This document shows, piece by piece, positions 1-8,735 of a stretch of 64,000 nt of DNA. This stretch comes from Devosia_A sp964399695 (GTDB lineage Bacteria > Pseudomonadota > Alphaproteobacteria > Rhizobiales > Devosiaceae): the NCBI GenBank assembly GCA_964399695.1, contig CAYNRZ010000010.1, forward strand, positions 62,001 to 126,000, written 5' to 3'. Numbering within the stretch: the stretch's first letter is position 1; every line of letters starts with the position of its first letter. The translations under genes and the position numbers were made by a program. The notes below the pieces were generated by a model. That model ran no database searches. It was given only the letters and a program-made list of their open reading frames with translations, and was not told where the DNA came from.

Positions 1-57
1 GTTCTTCATGAACACGGTCGAGCCGGCACCAATAAATGTTATCTTGGGGGAACGCAT
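1..57 (-). CDS. GH4 alpha-galactosidase, MelA-like (5' end only)
   Basis: Only the first 19 codons lie in the window; the gene runs off the left edge. The residues after the ATG include KITFIGAGSTVFMKN, which is the Rossmann NAD-binding start typical of GH4 glycosidases and very close to the start of E. coli MelA (KITFIGAGST). A GGAG lies about ten bases upstream of the ATG. It is the last visible gene of the binding-protein/permease/ATPase operon, 35 bp beyond the ATPase stop, which suits an intracellular alpha-galactosidase acting on the imported sugar (the agaL2 position of the Sinorhizobium agp locus). Too short for certainty on substrate. Confidence 0.72.
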   Translation of the reverse strand, partial: MRSPKITFIGAGSTVFMKN

Positions 58-92
58 GGGAAGGACTCCAGAGTAAGGCGCAAGGCTGCCGG

Positions 93-1706
93 TCAGGCAG
101 CGATTTCGAAAGCGGCGCGCACGAGGCGCTTGGTGTAGTCGGATTTGGGGCTGGTGAGCACCTCCTCAACCGGCCCCTGTTCGACGATCTCGCCATGCTG
201 CATGACGATGACCCGATGACACAGGGCACGGACCACCTTGAGGTCGTGCGAGATGAACAGATAGCTCAGCCCCCGCTCGTCCTGCAGCTTGCGCAACAGG
301 TCGATGATCTGCGCCTGTACCGAGAGGTCGAGGGCGGACGTTGGCTCATCGAGCAGGATGAACTCGGGCTCAAGCGCGATCGCGCGCGCGATCGCCAGCC
401 GCTGGCGCTGGCCGCCCGAGAATTCGTGCGGAAACCGGTTGAGGATCGTGTCGGGCAGCCCGGCATCGCGCAGCGCCTTGCGGACACGATCGATGCGGTC
501 GGCGCGCCCCGCGCCGATGCCATTGACCACCAGCCCCTCCTCGATGATCTGCCTGACCGACATGCGCGGGTTCAGCGACGCGAAAGGATCCTGAAAGACG
601 ACCTGCATCTTCTGGCGCAGCGGCTTCATCTGCTTGCGGTCGAAGCCGTCGATGCGTTGCCCCAAGAAGTCGATCTCGCCTTCGTTGTGATGGACGAGAC
701 GCAGCAGCGCCTGCCCGAACGTGGTCTTGCCCGAACCGCTTTCGCCCACGAGCCCCAGCGTCTCGCCGCGCTTGAGGCTGAGCGACAGCCCGTCCACCGC
801 ATTGAGATCGTAGTAGGAGCCGCGAAAGGCGCCGCCGCGCCTGAGCGTGAAGGTGACGCGGATGTCACGGCCCTCCAGCACTGTCTCCGGCGTGCCTTCC
901 AGCGGCCGGGCCGCCCCCTTGGGCTCCGAGCCGAGCAGGCGCCGGGTGTAGGGGTTCTGCGGGTTGGTGAAGATCTCTTCGGTCGGCCCGGACTCGCGCA
1001 CCTCGCCATGCTGCATGACATAGACGTGGTCGGCAAACTGGCGCACCACCGTCAGGTCATGGGTGATCAGGATGACGGCCATGCCGGTCTTGGCTTTCAG
1101 CTCCTTGATCAGGTTGAGGATCTCGGCCTGCACCGTGACGTCGAGCGCCGTGGTCGGCTCGTCGGCGATCAGCACGTCGGGATTGTTGGCAAGGGCCATG
1201 GCGATCATGACGCGCTGGCGCTGGCCGCCGGAAAGCTGGTGCGGATACTGGTTCACCCGCGACTCGGGGTCCGGGATCTGGACCTCACGCAGCAGCTCGA
1301 CGGCGCGCGCCAGGGCGTCGCGCTTGTTCATCTTCTGGTGCAGCCTCAGCACTTCGGCGATCTGGGTGCCCACTGTATAGACCGGGTTCAGCGAGCTCAT
1401 CGGCTCCTGAAAGATCATCGTCAGGCGATTGCCGCGCAGCCCGCGCATTTCCTTGAGGCTGAGGTGCGCCATGTCGCGCCCGCCATAAAGGATCTGGGTG
1501 GAATCCGAGACGCGTGCCCGCTTGGACAACAGACGCATGATGGCGCGGGCGGTCACGGACTTTCCCGACCCGGACTCGCCCACCAGCGCGATGGTCTGGC
1601 CCTTGTTCAGCACGAACGAGACGTCGCGGACGGCTTCGACGTTGCCGCCGTCAACCTTGAAGGTCACCCCGATATTGCGGGCATCGATGACGAGATCCTG
1701 GCTCAT
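93..1706 (-). CDS. agpD: Fused double ATP-binding protein of a peptide-type ABC importer (AgpD-like)
   Basis: A 537-residue protein with two ABC ATPase domains in one chain, as in YejF and other DppD-DppF fusions. Walker A motifs are GESGSGKS at about 43-50 and GESGSGKT at about 315. Signatures LSGGQRQR and FSGGQRQR are each followed by a Walker B with DEPT and a D-loop (ALD). It should sit on the cytoplasmic face and power the two permeases encoded just upstream; the permease stop is 6 bp before this ATG. The family imports peptides, nickel or, in the agp branch, alpha-galactosides. The locus (MelA-like GH4 enzymes and a MelR-like regulator) favours alpha-galactosides. The symbol is by context. 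Confidence 0.8.
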   Translation of the reverse strand: MSQDLVIDARNIGVTFKVDGGNVEAVRDVSFVLNKGQTIALVGESGSGKSVTARAIMRLLSKRARVSDSTQILYGGRDMAHLSLKEMRGLRGNRLTMIFQEPMSSLNPVYTVGTQIAEVLRLHQKMNKRDALARAVELLREVQIPDPESRVNQYPHQLSGGQRQRVMIAMALANNPDVLIADEPTTALDVTVQAEILNLIKELKAKTGMAVILITHDLTVVRQFADHVYVMQHGEVRESGPTEEIFTNPQNPYTRRLLGSEPKGAARPLEGTPETVLEGRDIRVTFTLRRGGAFRGSYYDLNAVDGLSLSLKRGETLGLVGESGSGKTTFGQALLRLVHHNEGEIDFLGQRIDGFDRKQMKPLRQKMQVVFQDPFASLNPRMSVRQIIEEGLVVNGIGAGRADRIDRVRKALRDAGLPDTILNRFPHEFSGGQRQRLAIARAIALEPEFILLDEPTSALDLSVQAQIIDLLRKLQDERGLSYLFISHDLKVVRALCHRVIVMQHGEIVEQGPVEEVLTSPKSDYTKRLVRAAFEIAA

Positions 1707-1712
1707 ATTGCC

Positions 1713-2840
1713 TCAGTATGGGTCGATGGCGTCGCGCAGGCCATCGCCGAGCGCATTGAAGGCGAACACGGCCAGAAGCACGAAACCCACTGGCGAGAGG
1801 ATCCACGGGTAGGACCCGATCACCGAGAAAGTCTGGGTGTCCTGTAGCATCAGGCCCCAGGAAATCAGCGGCGGCTTCACCGCGAATCCGAGAAAGCCGA
1901 GGAAGCTCTCGAGCAGGATGATGGTCGGGATGCCGAGCGTCACCGCCACGATGACGTGGCTCATCACGTTGGGCAGGATGTGGCGGGTAATGATGCGGCC
2001 ATCCGATGCGCCCACCGCCATGGCGGCACGGACATAGTCGACGCGCGCGATGGCCATGGTCTTGCCGCGCACTTCACGGCTCAGCTGGGCCCAGCCGAGG
2101 CCGGCGATGACCAGGATCACGAAGCTGATGAACACGCTGGACGGTGCGGTGACCGGGATCAGCGTGGTCAACGTCAGGTAGAGCGGCAATTGCGGAAAGG
2201 CCAGAATGATCTCGACGAAGCGCTGGAACCACAGGTCGAAACTGCCGCCGAGATAGCCGGAGGTGATCCCGAGCAGTGTGCCGACGATGGTGATCAGCGC
2301 CACCGAAGTCAGTGCGATGAACAGGCTCAACCGGCTGCCGATGATACCGCGCGAGAGAATGTCACGCCCCAGCTTGTCGGTCCCCAGAATGTGGAGTGGC
2401 GTGCCGTCGGCCACGCCGATGAAGTGCACGTCTCCCGGAATGATCCCCCAGAGGCGGTAGGGTGTGCCCTTGGCAAACAGCACCAGCTGCCGGGGGTTGT
2501 CGTAGTCGGGGGCGATCAGCGGCTGGAAGGTGATGGGATCGAGTTCATCGCTTTCGACCAGCGGGAAGGCCACCGGCATCAGGGTGAAGCCGTCCTTGGT
2601 GAAAAATGAGATCTGGTCGGGCGGCGCGAAGGCGGTGCCCGCGGCATTGGGGTCCATCGGCGCGAAGAAATCCCCGAAGATCGACACCACGAACAGCGTG
2701 AGCACCAGCACCAGCCCGATCATCCCCATGATGGAGCGACGGAAGCGGCGCCAGACCAGCGCGGCATAGCTCTGGTTGCGGCTGTCGAGGGTCGAGACGC
2801 GCGCGTCGGCGCTCTCGCCATCATGACCGACGACGCTCAT
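1713..2840 (-). CDS. agpC: ABC transporter permease, DppC/AgpC type
   Basis: A 375-residue inner-membrane permease. The first membrane span is near residues 37-60 (MGMIGLVLVLTLFVVSIFG). A long periplasmic insert of about 120 residues follows, and then the BPD transport core with LGTDKLGRDILSR, the hallmark of DppC/OppC permeases. The EAA-loop region reads ...YVRAAMAVGASDGRII. The start ATG overlaps the stop of the upstream permease by 4 bp (ATGA), so the two are translationally coupled. It pairs with the DppB-type permease to form the channel. The large insert between span 1 and the core also occurs in YejE-like permeases. Confidence 0.82.
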   Translation of the reverse strand: MSVVGHDGESADARVSTLDSRNQSYAALVWRRFRRSIMGMIGLVLVLTLFVVSIFGDFFAPMDPNAAGTAFAPPDQISFFTKDGFTLMPVAFPLVESDELDPITFQPLIAPDYDNPRQLVLFAKGTPYRLWGIIPGDVHFIGVADGTPLHILGTDKLGRDILSRGIIGSRLSLFIALTSVALITIVGTLLGITSGYLGGSFDLWFQRFVEIILAFPQLPLYLTLTTLIPVTAPSSVFISFVILVIAGLGWAQLSREVRGKTMAIARVDYVRAAMAVGASDGRIITRHILPNVMSHVIVAVTLGIPTIILLESFLGFLGFAVKPPLISWGLMLQDTQTFSVIGSYPWILSPVGFVLLAVFAFNALGDGLRDAIDPY

Positions 2841-3865
2841 TTGTCGCCTCCGACGCGGATTCGCGGATCGAGCGCGACCAGCAACAGGTCGGCGATGATG
2901 TTGCCGACGATCAGGGTGGCGCCAAGGATCAGCAACAGGCTGGCGGTGACGTACACGTCGCCGATGTTCATCGAGCCCACGATGGCCGGCCCGATGGTGG
3001 CGAGGCCGAACACGATCGCCACCTCGATCTCGCCCGTCAGCATGTAAGGCAGCACCACGCCCTGGTAGGCGATCAGCGGGTGCAGCGCATTGGGCACGGC
3101 GTGCCGCATGACCACGGCACCCTCAGACAGGCCCTTGGCCCGCGCCGTCTCGACATATTGCGCGTTGAGCGTATCGAGCAGGTTGGCCCGCATGACGCGC
3201 AGGTTATAGGCGAGCCCACCAATTGTGGCGACGGCGATCACCGGCCAGACGTGCTGGATGAGATTCCACAGCTTGGCCCAGTTGAACTGGAACCAGCCCA
3301 GCCAATAAGGCTGGCCACCATATTTTGAAGAATAGAACGAGCCGATTTCCTGCACGTTCAGCCGATAGGCGAGGATGTAGAGGATGATCAGCGCGAGCAG
3401 GAACCGCGGCACGGTCATGCCGAGGAACGAGAAGAACGACAGCACCGTGTCGATCCAAGAATACTGCCGCGTTGCCGCGACGATGCCGAACCCGATCCCC
3501 AGCAACGAGGCGAGGACGTGGCAGGTGAGCGCGATGGCGAGCGTCGGGGGCAGCCGCTGCAGCACCACGTCAAGCACCGGCTTGTTGTAGGCATAGGAGC
3601 GACCGAAATCGAGTTCGGTGACGATCCCCCACAGCCAGCGGACATACTGGATGGGCAGCGGATCGTTGAGGCCATTGGCCTCGCGATAGGCTTCGGCGGC
3701 GAGGGTCGCGGCCTCGGGCGTGGCGTTGCCCTGGGTGATCATGTTGGTGCGCAGGAAATCGGCATAGTCGCCGGGCGGCGCCTGGATGACGATGAAGGTG
3801 ATGATGCTCATCACAAACAGCACCGGCACAGCCTGTAGGACGCGGATCACCAGAAAGCGGAGCAT
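2837..3865 (-). CDS. agpB: ABC transporter permease, DppB/AgpB type
   Basis: A 342-residue DppB-family permease. It begins MLRFLVIRVLQAVPVLF, the usual N-terminal span, followed by the conserved PGD(Y) segment, and carries the EAA-like loop YVETARAKGLSE. The reading frame extends upstream to 3922, but the ATG at 3865 gives the normal family N-terminus and was chosen. The leader between the binding-protein gene and this start holds a 9-bp-stem hairpin. It forms the inner-membrane channel with AgpC. Confidence 0.82.
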   Translation of the reverse strand: MLRFLVIRVLQAVPVLFVMSIITFIVIQAPPGDYADFLRTNMITQGNATPEAATLAAEAYREANGLNDPLPIQYVRWLWGIVTELDFGRSYAYNKPVLDVVLQRLPPTLAIALTCHVLASLLGIGFGIVAATRQYSWIDTVLSFFSFLGMTVPRFLLALIILYILAYRLNVQEIGSFYSSKYGGQPYWLGWFQFNWAKLWNLIQHVWPVIAVATIGGLAYNLRVMRANLLDTLNAQYVETARAKGLSEGAVVMRHAVPNALHPLIAYQGVVLPYMLTGEIEVAIVFGLATIGPAIVGSMNIGDVYVTASLLLILGATLIVGNIIADLLLVALDPRIRVGGDK

Positions 3866-3908
3866 GGGGTACCTGTCGGGCTGGGGGTAGGTTGAGCCGG
3901 GGCCGGGT

Positions 3909-3938
3909 GGCGGGCGGAGCATTGCTGCCCCGCCCGCC
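3909..3938 (-). other. Intercistronic hairpin between binding protein and permease genes
   Basis: Arms GGCGGGCGG (3909-3917) and CCGCCCGCC (3930-3938) are perfect complements with a 12-base loop, placed just after the binding-protein stop. Hairpins here are common in ABC importers, where they stabilise the upstream message or partly terminate it so that binding protein is made in excess. There is no strong T-run, so partial termination or RNA stabilisation is the inference. Confidence 0.5.
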
Positions 3939-3949
3939 GGGAGGAGACG

Positions 3950-6022
3950 TCAGTTGGCCTTGACGGGGCCGGCGGAACCCGGCTCACCCGGCAGGGTGTC
4001 CGGATGCAGCTCGGCATCGATCTGCTTGTCTTCGGGCACGAAGACGCGTTCGCGGATGATGTTGTCCTCAGCCCAGTTGTACATGAAGATCGGAGCGCCC
4101 GGCGGGATGTTGGCAAAGCGCTTGTTGATGATCAGTGCACCCGGGTAGGCGGTGAGGCCGATGGTATCGAGGTTCTCGGTGTAGACCTTCTGGTAGGTCT
4201 TCATGAGTTCCTTGCGTTCGGCCGGGTCCCGCGTGCCGATGAAGGCATTGACGGTGTCGACGAGCTGCTGCTCATGCGGCAGGAGGTCGAGTTCGCCGGC
4301 GCCGTTGGCACGGTGGTTGACGTCGGTGGTCGGCCCGACCGGCGCGAGGGCCGTGGTGTTCTGCACCACGGTGATCAGCTCGGTACCGTTGCGGATGACC
4401 ACCCAGTCATACTTGCCGCTGTCGCGGGCATTGTCGAAGTCCTTGCCGGACAGGGCGTTCAGCGTGACCTTGAGACCGATATCGCCCATCATGGCGATGA
4501 CGCCTTCGGCGAGGTTCTTGTCGGTCTGGTAGTCGGAGTTGGCGAGCAGCGCGACGTTCAGGTCGCCACCACCGCCGGGGGCATCGACAAAGCCATTGCC
4601 ATCACCGTCGGTCAGGCCGGCAGCAGCCAGCTGGGCCTTGGCGGTGGCGACGTCGAACGGATAATACACCGTCGAGTCCTTGTCGTAGTAGGACGTGCCG
4701 GCATAGAGCCCGCCCGGATAGATGGTCGTGAACGGGCCCTTGACCAGGCTTTCACCCAGACGCTGGCGATCGAGGCCGTAGGAGATGGCCTTGCGGAACT
4801 CGAGGTTGCGGTTCAGCTCGCGGATCGCCTGCTGGTTGGCATCGGGTTCACCCCAGCCATTGCCCGACAGGTTCGGGTAGAGCGCATAGCCGATGGTGCG
4901 CGGACCGAAAGCGAGCTTGGCCGGGCTTGCCGGGTCAGCCGCCTTCTTGAGCGCCTCGACGTAGTTCTCGGCCTGCTCGAGGTTGGAGAAGTCGCCCGTA
5001 CCGGCCACGGCCTGCACGTCGCGGTCTGCCCAGGTCGAGAGGCGATACTGCATCTCGTCGAGATAGGGCAGCTGGTTGCCGGCCTCGTCGACCTTCCAGT
5101 AGTAGGGGTTGCGGCGCAACACGACGATGTCGTCCGGCCGGTGCTCGACCACGACCCAGCCACCCATCACCGGGAAGTTCATGTAGTCGGAGGGGAAGGC
5201 CTGCTGGAAGTCGGCATAGCTCGTGCCGCCATGCTTGGGATGGTGCGGCTTGAGCACGTGGGCCGGGCCGGGGCAGAAATTGCCGTAGGCCATGTTGTAG
5301 AGCACGCTTTCGGGATAGGCCGTCTCGAAGGTCAGCGTGAAGGTATACTCGTCGACGATCGCCAGTGTGCCTTCGGAATAGGTTGCCGAAGACGCGGCCA
5401 TCAGCGGGGTGACCTCGGGGTCCTGGACGATGTCGTTCCAGTAGAACTCGATGTCCTCGGTGGTGAAGGGCACACCGTCCGACCACTTGGCGCCTTCGAC
5501 GAGGTGCACGGTCAGCGTCTTGCCATCTTCGGACCAGTCCCAGGAGCGCGCGAGGTTGGGCAGCGGCTGCAGGTCGTCGGCATTGACCTGGAACAGCGGG
5601 CCGGTGCGCGTCAGGCACTCGACGAGGCCGATGTCGATGCCGCCCCAGCCATAGGACTGTCCGGCCCAGAAGTTCCAGCCTTCCGGCCGTCCGCCGATGA
5701 CGTGGCGCATCACGTCGCCATAGACGCCGGTGCCATCGGGCTGGTTGGCGGTCTTGTAGACCAGCGGCTCCTTGGGCAGGCGCTCGGCAATTGGCGGGAG
5801 CTTGCCCGCATCGACGAAGGTCTTCACATAGGCCGGCTCGTTATAGGCCGGCAGCGACATGAACTCGAAGATGTCGGAGCGGTTGACAAAGACCGGCTCG
5901 CCCTGGGCATCGAACTTCGGCGGATCTGGCGGCGTGGTCGGTGCCACCTGGGCAATAGCCTGCGTGGCGCTCAGCGACACGCCAAGCAGTAACGCCCCCG
6001 TAAGGGCGAGTGTGCGTTTCAT
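3950..6022 (-). CDS. agpA: Periplasmic solute-binding protein, SBP family 5, AgpA-like
   Basis: A 690-residue family 5 extracellular binding protein. Two ATGs lie in tandem at 6025 and 6022; GGGAGG sits 4 bases from the first and 7 from the second, so 6022 was chosen. A Sec signal peptide is clear: MKRT, a hydrophobic run, and a cut after ATQAIAQ or nearby. The fold landmarks include LARSWDWSEDGKTLTVHLVEGAKWSDG, split here by the usual spacing. At 690 residues it is about 150 longer than DppA, like AgpA of Sinorhizobium, a peptide-type binding protein used for melibiose and raffinose. First gene of the operon, divergent from the AraC-family gene. Confidence 0.8.
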   Translation of the reverse strand: MKRTLALTGALLLGVSLSATQAIAQVAPTTPPDPPKFDAQGEPVFVNRSDIFEFMSLPAYNEPAYVKTFVDAGKLPPIAERLPKEPLVYKTANQPDGTGVYGDVMRHVIGGRPEGWNFWAGQSYGWGGIDIGLVECLTRTGPLFQVNADDLQPLPNLARSWDWSEDGKTLTVHLVEGAKWSDGVPFTTEDIEFYWNDIVQDPEVTPLMAASSATYSEGTLAIVDEYTFTLTFETAYPESVLYNMAYGNFCPGPAHVLKPHHPKHGGTSYADFQQAFPSDYMNFPVMGGWVVVEHRPDDIVVLRRNPYYWKVDEAGNQLPYLDEMQYRLSTWADRDVQAVAGTGDFSNLEQAENYVEALKKAADPASPAKLAFGPRTIGYALYPNLSGNGWGEPDANQQAIRELNRNLEFRKAISYGLDRQRLGESLVKGPFTTIYPGGLYAGTSYYDKDSTVYYPFDVATAKAQLAAAGLTDGDGNGFVDAPGGGGDLNVALLANSDYQTDKNLAEGVIAMMGDIGLKVTLNALSGKDFDNARDSGKYDWVVIRNGTELITVVQNTTALAPVGPTTDVNHRANGAGELDLLPHEQQLVDTVNAFIGTRDPAERKELMKTYQKVYTENLDTIGLTAYPGALIINKRFANIPPGAPIFMYNWAEDNIIRERVFVPEDKQIDAELHPDTLPGEPGSAGPVKAN

Positions 6023-6157
6023 CATGTTTCCTCCCAATCGATCGATGGAGGAGAAATCAGCCGGCCGCCGTTTACCGCGGTCCGATCGTTCGCCCCCGAT
6101 CGCGCAAAATGGTAGAGCTTGCGCCAACTGCGACAATCCGACATGGTGAGGCAGTTG

Positions 6158-6174
6158 TTCCGGTTTTTAAAGAT
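6158..6174 (+). promoter_or_regulatory. Candidate AgpT/MelR-like operator, copy 1
   Basis: TTCCGGTTTTTAAAGAT lies in the divergent region between agpA and agpT, 11 bases before the agpT ATG and 135 bases before agpA. The same motif with one change occurs at 8704-8720 upstream of the second GH4 gene. Its recurrence at promoters of one locus is the only evidence; binding by AgpT is inferred. Confidence 0.5.
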
Positions 6175-6185
6175 CAGGTTGCGCC

Positions 6186-7124
6186 ATGAGCGTGTCTGGT
6201 ACTGCCGCAGTTCCCCACTCCAAGGCCGTCGGCAAGGCGCCGCGTCCGCAGGCCCGTCCGGATCGGCGCTTTTATGCCTCCAACTCCGCCTTCGGCCGCT
6301 TCGGCATGCGCTGGTTCCGCCCGCAGGTGATGCCCACCGAGCACTTCCACGGCCATATCGAGATGAACTGGCTCACCGAAGGCCACATGGACTACGTGAT
6401 CGACGGCCGGCCGCTGACGATCCCGTCAGGCCGGCTGGTGATGTTCTGGGCCGGCATCCCGCACCAGACCATCCGGGTCGATTACGGACCGCAGGATGCG
6501 TCGCGGCAATGCAACGTCTATCTGCCGCTCGATGCATTCCTGCATATGCCGAACCTGGGCAAGATGACCGACACCATGATGGGCGGCGGCGTCATCGCGC
6601 TGCAGCCCGACACCATCGGCAACGAGACTTTGCAGCGCTGGTACGAGGACTATCGCAGCGGCGACGCGGAGCGCGGCGATATCCTGCGTTCCGAGATCGC
6701 CATCATGCTCCGCCGCGCCTCGGTCACCGGCTGGGACGAGTTGCTGGCCCCATGGATCGAGCCGGTGACGCCCTCGATGCGCGGATCGACGCCGCTCCGC
6801 TATGTCGTCGCCATGATCCGCCACATTCTCGAGCATCTCAATGAACCGTTGCGCGGCGAAGACATCGCCGCCGTGGTCGGGCTCCACCCCAACTACGCGC
6901 TGAACCTGTTCACCTCGGTGATGAATGTGTCGCTGCACCGGTTCGTGGTGCGCATGCGGCTGATCCGGGCGCGCTCACTGCTGTTCGAGGGCAATCTCTC
7001 GATCGAGAATGTCGCCTATTCCAGCGGCTTTGTGGCGCTCAGCCAGTTCTACCAGCAGTTCCGCGCCGCCTATGGCATCACGCCGCGCGAGATGCGGGCC
7101 AATTACCTGCACCAGCAGAACTGA
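6186..7124 (+). CDS. agpT: AraC-family activator, MelR/AgpT-like
   Basis: A 312-residue regulator. The N-terminal cupin-like sugar-sensing domain (about 30-170) contains MPTEHFHGHIEMNWL and LVMFWAGIPHQ, matching the E. coli MelR layout (MPTSHWHGQVEVN, ITLFWACTPHQL). The C-terminal 100 residues form the double helix-turn-helix: LRGEDIAAVVGLHPNYALNLF, then LSIENVAYSSGFVALSQFYQQF and GITPREMR. MelR-type proteins activate alpha-galactoside genes when sugar binds. It is divergent from agpA and convergent with a GH4 alpha-galactosidase gene, so it very likely controls both. The ATG at 6186 gives a normal N-terminus. Confidence 0.82.
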   Translation: MSVSGTAAVPHSKAVGKAPRPQARPDRRFYASNSAFGRFGMRWFRPQVMPTEHFHGHIEMNWLTEGHMDYVIDGRPLTIPSGRLVMFWAGIPHQTIRVDYGPQDASRQCNVYLPLDAFLHMPNLGKMTDTMMGGGVIALQPDTIGNETLQRWYEDYRSGDAERGDILRSEIAIMLRRASVTGWDELLAPWIEPVTPSMRGSTPLRYVVAMIRHILEHLNEPLRGEDIAAVVGLHPNYALNLFTSVMNVSLHRFVVRMRLIRARSLLFEGNLSIENVAYSSGFVALSQFYQQFRAAYGITPREMRANYLHQQN

Positions 7125-7128
7125 AGCA

Positions 7129-7144
7129 GGGCGCCGCGGCGCCC
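7129..7144. terminator. Palindromic stem between convergent agpT and GH4 genes
   Basis: GGGCGCCGCGGCGCCC is a perfect 16-bp inverted repeat in the 42-bp gap between the two convergent stops. It can form a GC-only hairpin in either transcript. There is no T-run, so it is a weak or bidirectional terminator at best. Confidence 0.5.
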
Positions 7145-7166
7145 CGCCAACCGTGTGTCGTCGCCC

Positions 7167-8621
7167 TCAGTGATGGGCGCCCTTCAGCTCGCGCAGTTCC
7201 TCGACCGAACGCACCACCTTGCGGGCGGCGCCGGCCCAGTCACGGGTCTTCACCGTGCTCTTTGCGAGCCGCGCCTTGGCGGCTGGCACCGCGGCGGCGT
7301 ATTGCGGCAGCCATTCGGCCTGCGCCACCACCATCTCGTCGACCATCTGCCACACCTCGTCGGGCGTGCAGATGGCGCCCACCAGCGGATCGTGCAGCAC
7401 GGCGAGCTTGAGCATATCGATATCGCCAGACATCGCCGCCTCGACGCTCATCCGCTGCACCCCGATCGACACCGAGCAGGTTGCCGCGCAGGCGGTGGGA
7501 AGCGTGACGCCTTCCACCATGTTGATGCCGAAGCGGTCGACGAAGCCGGGGCTCTCGATGATCGCATCGGCCGGCAGGTTGCGGATGATGCCGTTGTTGC
7601 GCACGTTGAAGTGGCCGCGATAGACCCGGCCGGTCTCGAGCGCCTCGATGATGTAGCTGGCATGCTCGGAGGTGCGCTTGCCTTCGCTCAGCGGCTTGTT
7701 CGCCTCCGCCTTGAACTGCGGGAAATCGGTCTCGAACCAGTTCCGGCGCTCGGTGGAGTAGCGGAGGTAGCCGCCCGTCTCGCCATGGATCCAGTGGCTC
7801 ATGTCGATCCAGCGGTCGATCTCGTCGGGGCGCTTGCGATACCAGGGCAGGTATTCGCTCAGATGCCCGTTCGACTCCGTCGAATAGACGCCGAAGCGCT
7901 TCAAGACGTCGATGCGGACCTTTTCGGTCTTGGAATATACCGGGTGCGCCTCGAAGCCGGCGATCAGCTCGTCCTTCTCGATCTTGCGGCCCTTGGCCTT
8001 GATGTCGATGTACCAGGTCTGGTGGTTGATGCCCGAGCAGACATAGTCGAGCTCGTCATCCGTCACGCCCAGCACTTCGGCAATCTGGTGCGCGCCATGC
8101 TGCACGCCGTGGCAGAGGCCGACGGTGTTGACCCGGCCATATTCCAGCGCCGCCCAGGTGTTCATCGCCATCGGGTTGGCATAGTTGAGGAACAGCGCGC
8201 CGGGCTCGGCGACCTCGCGGATGTCCTTGCAGAAGTCGAGGATCACCGGGATGTTGCGCTGGCCATACATGATGCCGCCGGCGCAGATGGTGTCGCCAAC
8301 GCACTGGTCGACGCCATATTTCAGCGGAATGTTGACGTCCGTCGCGAAGGCTTCCAGCCCACCGACCCGCACGCAGCTCATGATGTAGCGCGCGCCGGTG
8401 ATGGCCTCGCGACGGTTGGTTGTCGCGGTCACCTTGGCCGGCAGCTTGTTGACCGCCACCACCTGCTCGATGATCTGGCGGATCAGGTCGAGATTGTGCG
8501 GATTGATGTCGGTGAGGGCAAACTCGACGCCCGCAAATTCCGGCACATGCAGCAGATCCGAGATCAGCGTCTTGGTGAAACCGACCGAACCGGCGCCGAT
8601 AATGGCAACCTTGAAAGACAT
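7167..8621 (-). CDS. agaL1: GH4 alpha-galactosidase / 6-phospho-glycosidase family enzyme (AgaL1-like)
   Basis: A 484-residue GH4 enzyme. It opens MSFKVAIIGAGSVGFTKTL (NAD-binding fold). It carries LNYANPMAMNTWA and VGLCHGVQHG, the GH4 segments with the Asn and the Cys-His that hold the divalent metal. GH4 enzymes hydrolyse alpha-glycosides in the cytoplasm by an NAD+/Mn2+ redox elimination mechanism. The ATG at 8621 follows GAGGAG by three to four bases; the frame is open upstream to 8663 but lacks a ribosome site there. It is a separate unit from the agpABCD operon, but shares its upstream motif. Alpha-galactosidase is the best guess from neighbours; alpha-glucosidase or galacturonidase are alternatives within GH4. 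Confidence 0.75.
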   Translation of the reverse strand: MSFKVAIIGAGSVGFTKTLISDLLHVPEFAGVEFALTDINPHNLDLIRQIIEQVVAVNKLPAKVTATTNRREAITGARYIMSCVRVGGLEAFATDVNIPLKYGVDQCVGDTICAGGIMYGQRNIPVILDFCKDIREVAEPGALFLNYANPMAMNTWAALEYGRVNTVGLCHGVQHGAHQIAEVLGVTDDELDYVCSGINHQTWYIDIKAKGRKIEKDELIAGFEAHPVYSKTEKVRIDVLKRFGVYSTESNGHLSEYLPWYRKRPDEIDRWIDMSHWIHGETGGYLRYSTERRNWFETDFPQFKAEANKPLSEGKRTSEHASYIIEALETGRVYRGHFNVRNNGIIRNLPADAIIESPGFVDRFGINMVEGVTLPTACAATCSVSIGVQRMSVEAAMSGDIDMLKLAVLHDPLVGAICTPDEVWQMVDEMVVAQAEWLPQYAAAVPAAKARLAKSTVKTRDWAGAARKVVRSVEELRELKGAHH

Positions 8622-8703
8622 TTTGCTCCTCTCCACGGGCGCGAATTGCACCATTTTGACCATGGGTTTAGCCGCGCCACGTCAGGGCGTGTAGCAACAT
8701 GTC

Positions 8704-8720
8704 TTCCGGTTTCTAAAGAT
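8704..8720 (+). promoter_or_regulatory. Candidate AgpT/MelR-like operator, copy 2
   Basis: TTCCGGTTTCTAAAGAT lies 83 bases upstream of the GH4 start codon and matches the copy at 6158-6174 at 16 of 17 positions. It is in the 115-bp gap between this gene and nikO. Confidence 0.5.
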
Positions 8721-8735
8721 TCCTGCGTCGCTGGT

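Noticed and set aside
36..1847. 603-residue open frame on the plus strand
   Set aside because: Antisense of the fused ABC ATPase. The minus-strand frame has two complete ABC domains; the plus-strand frame shows no family features.
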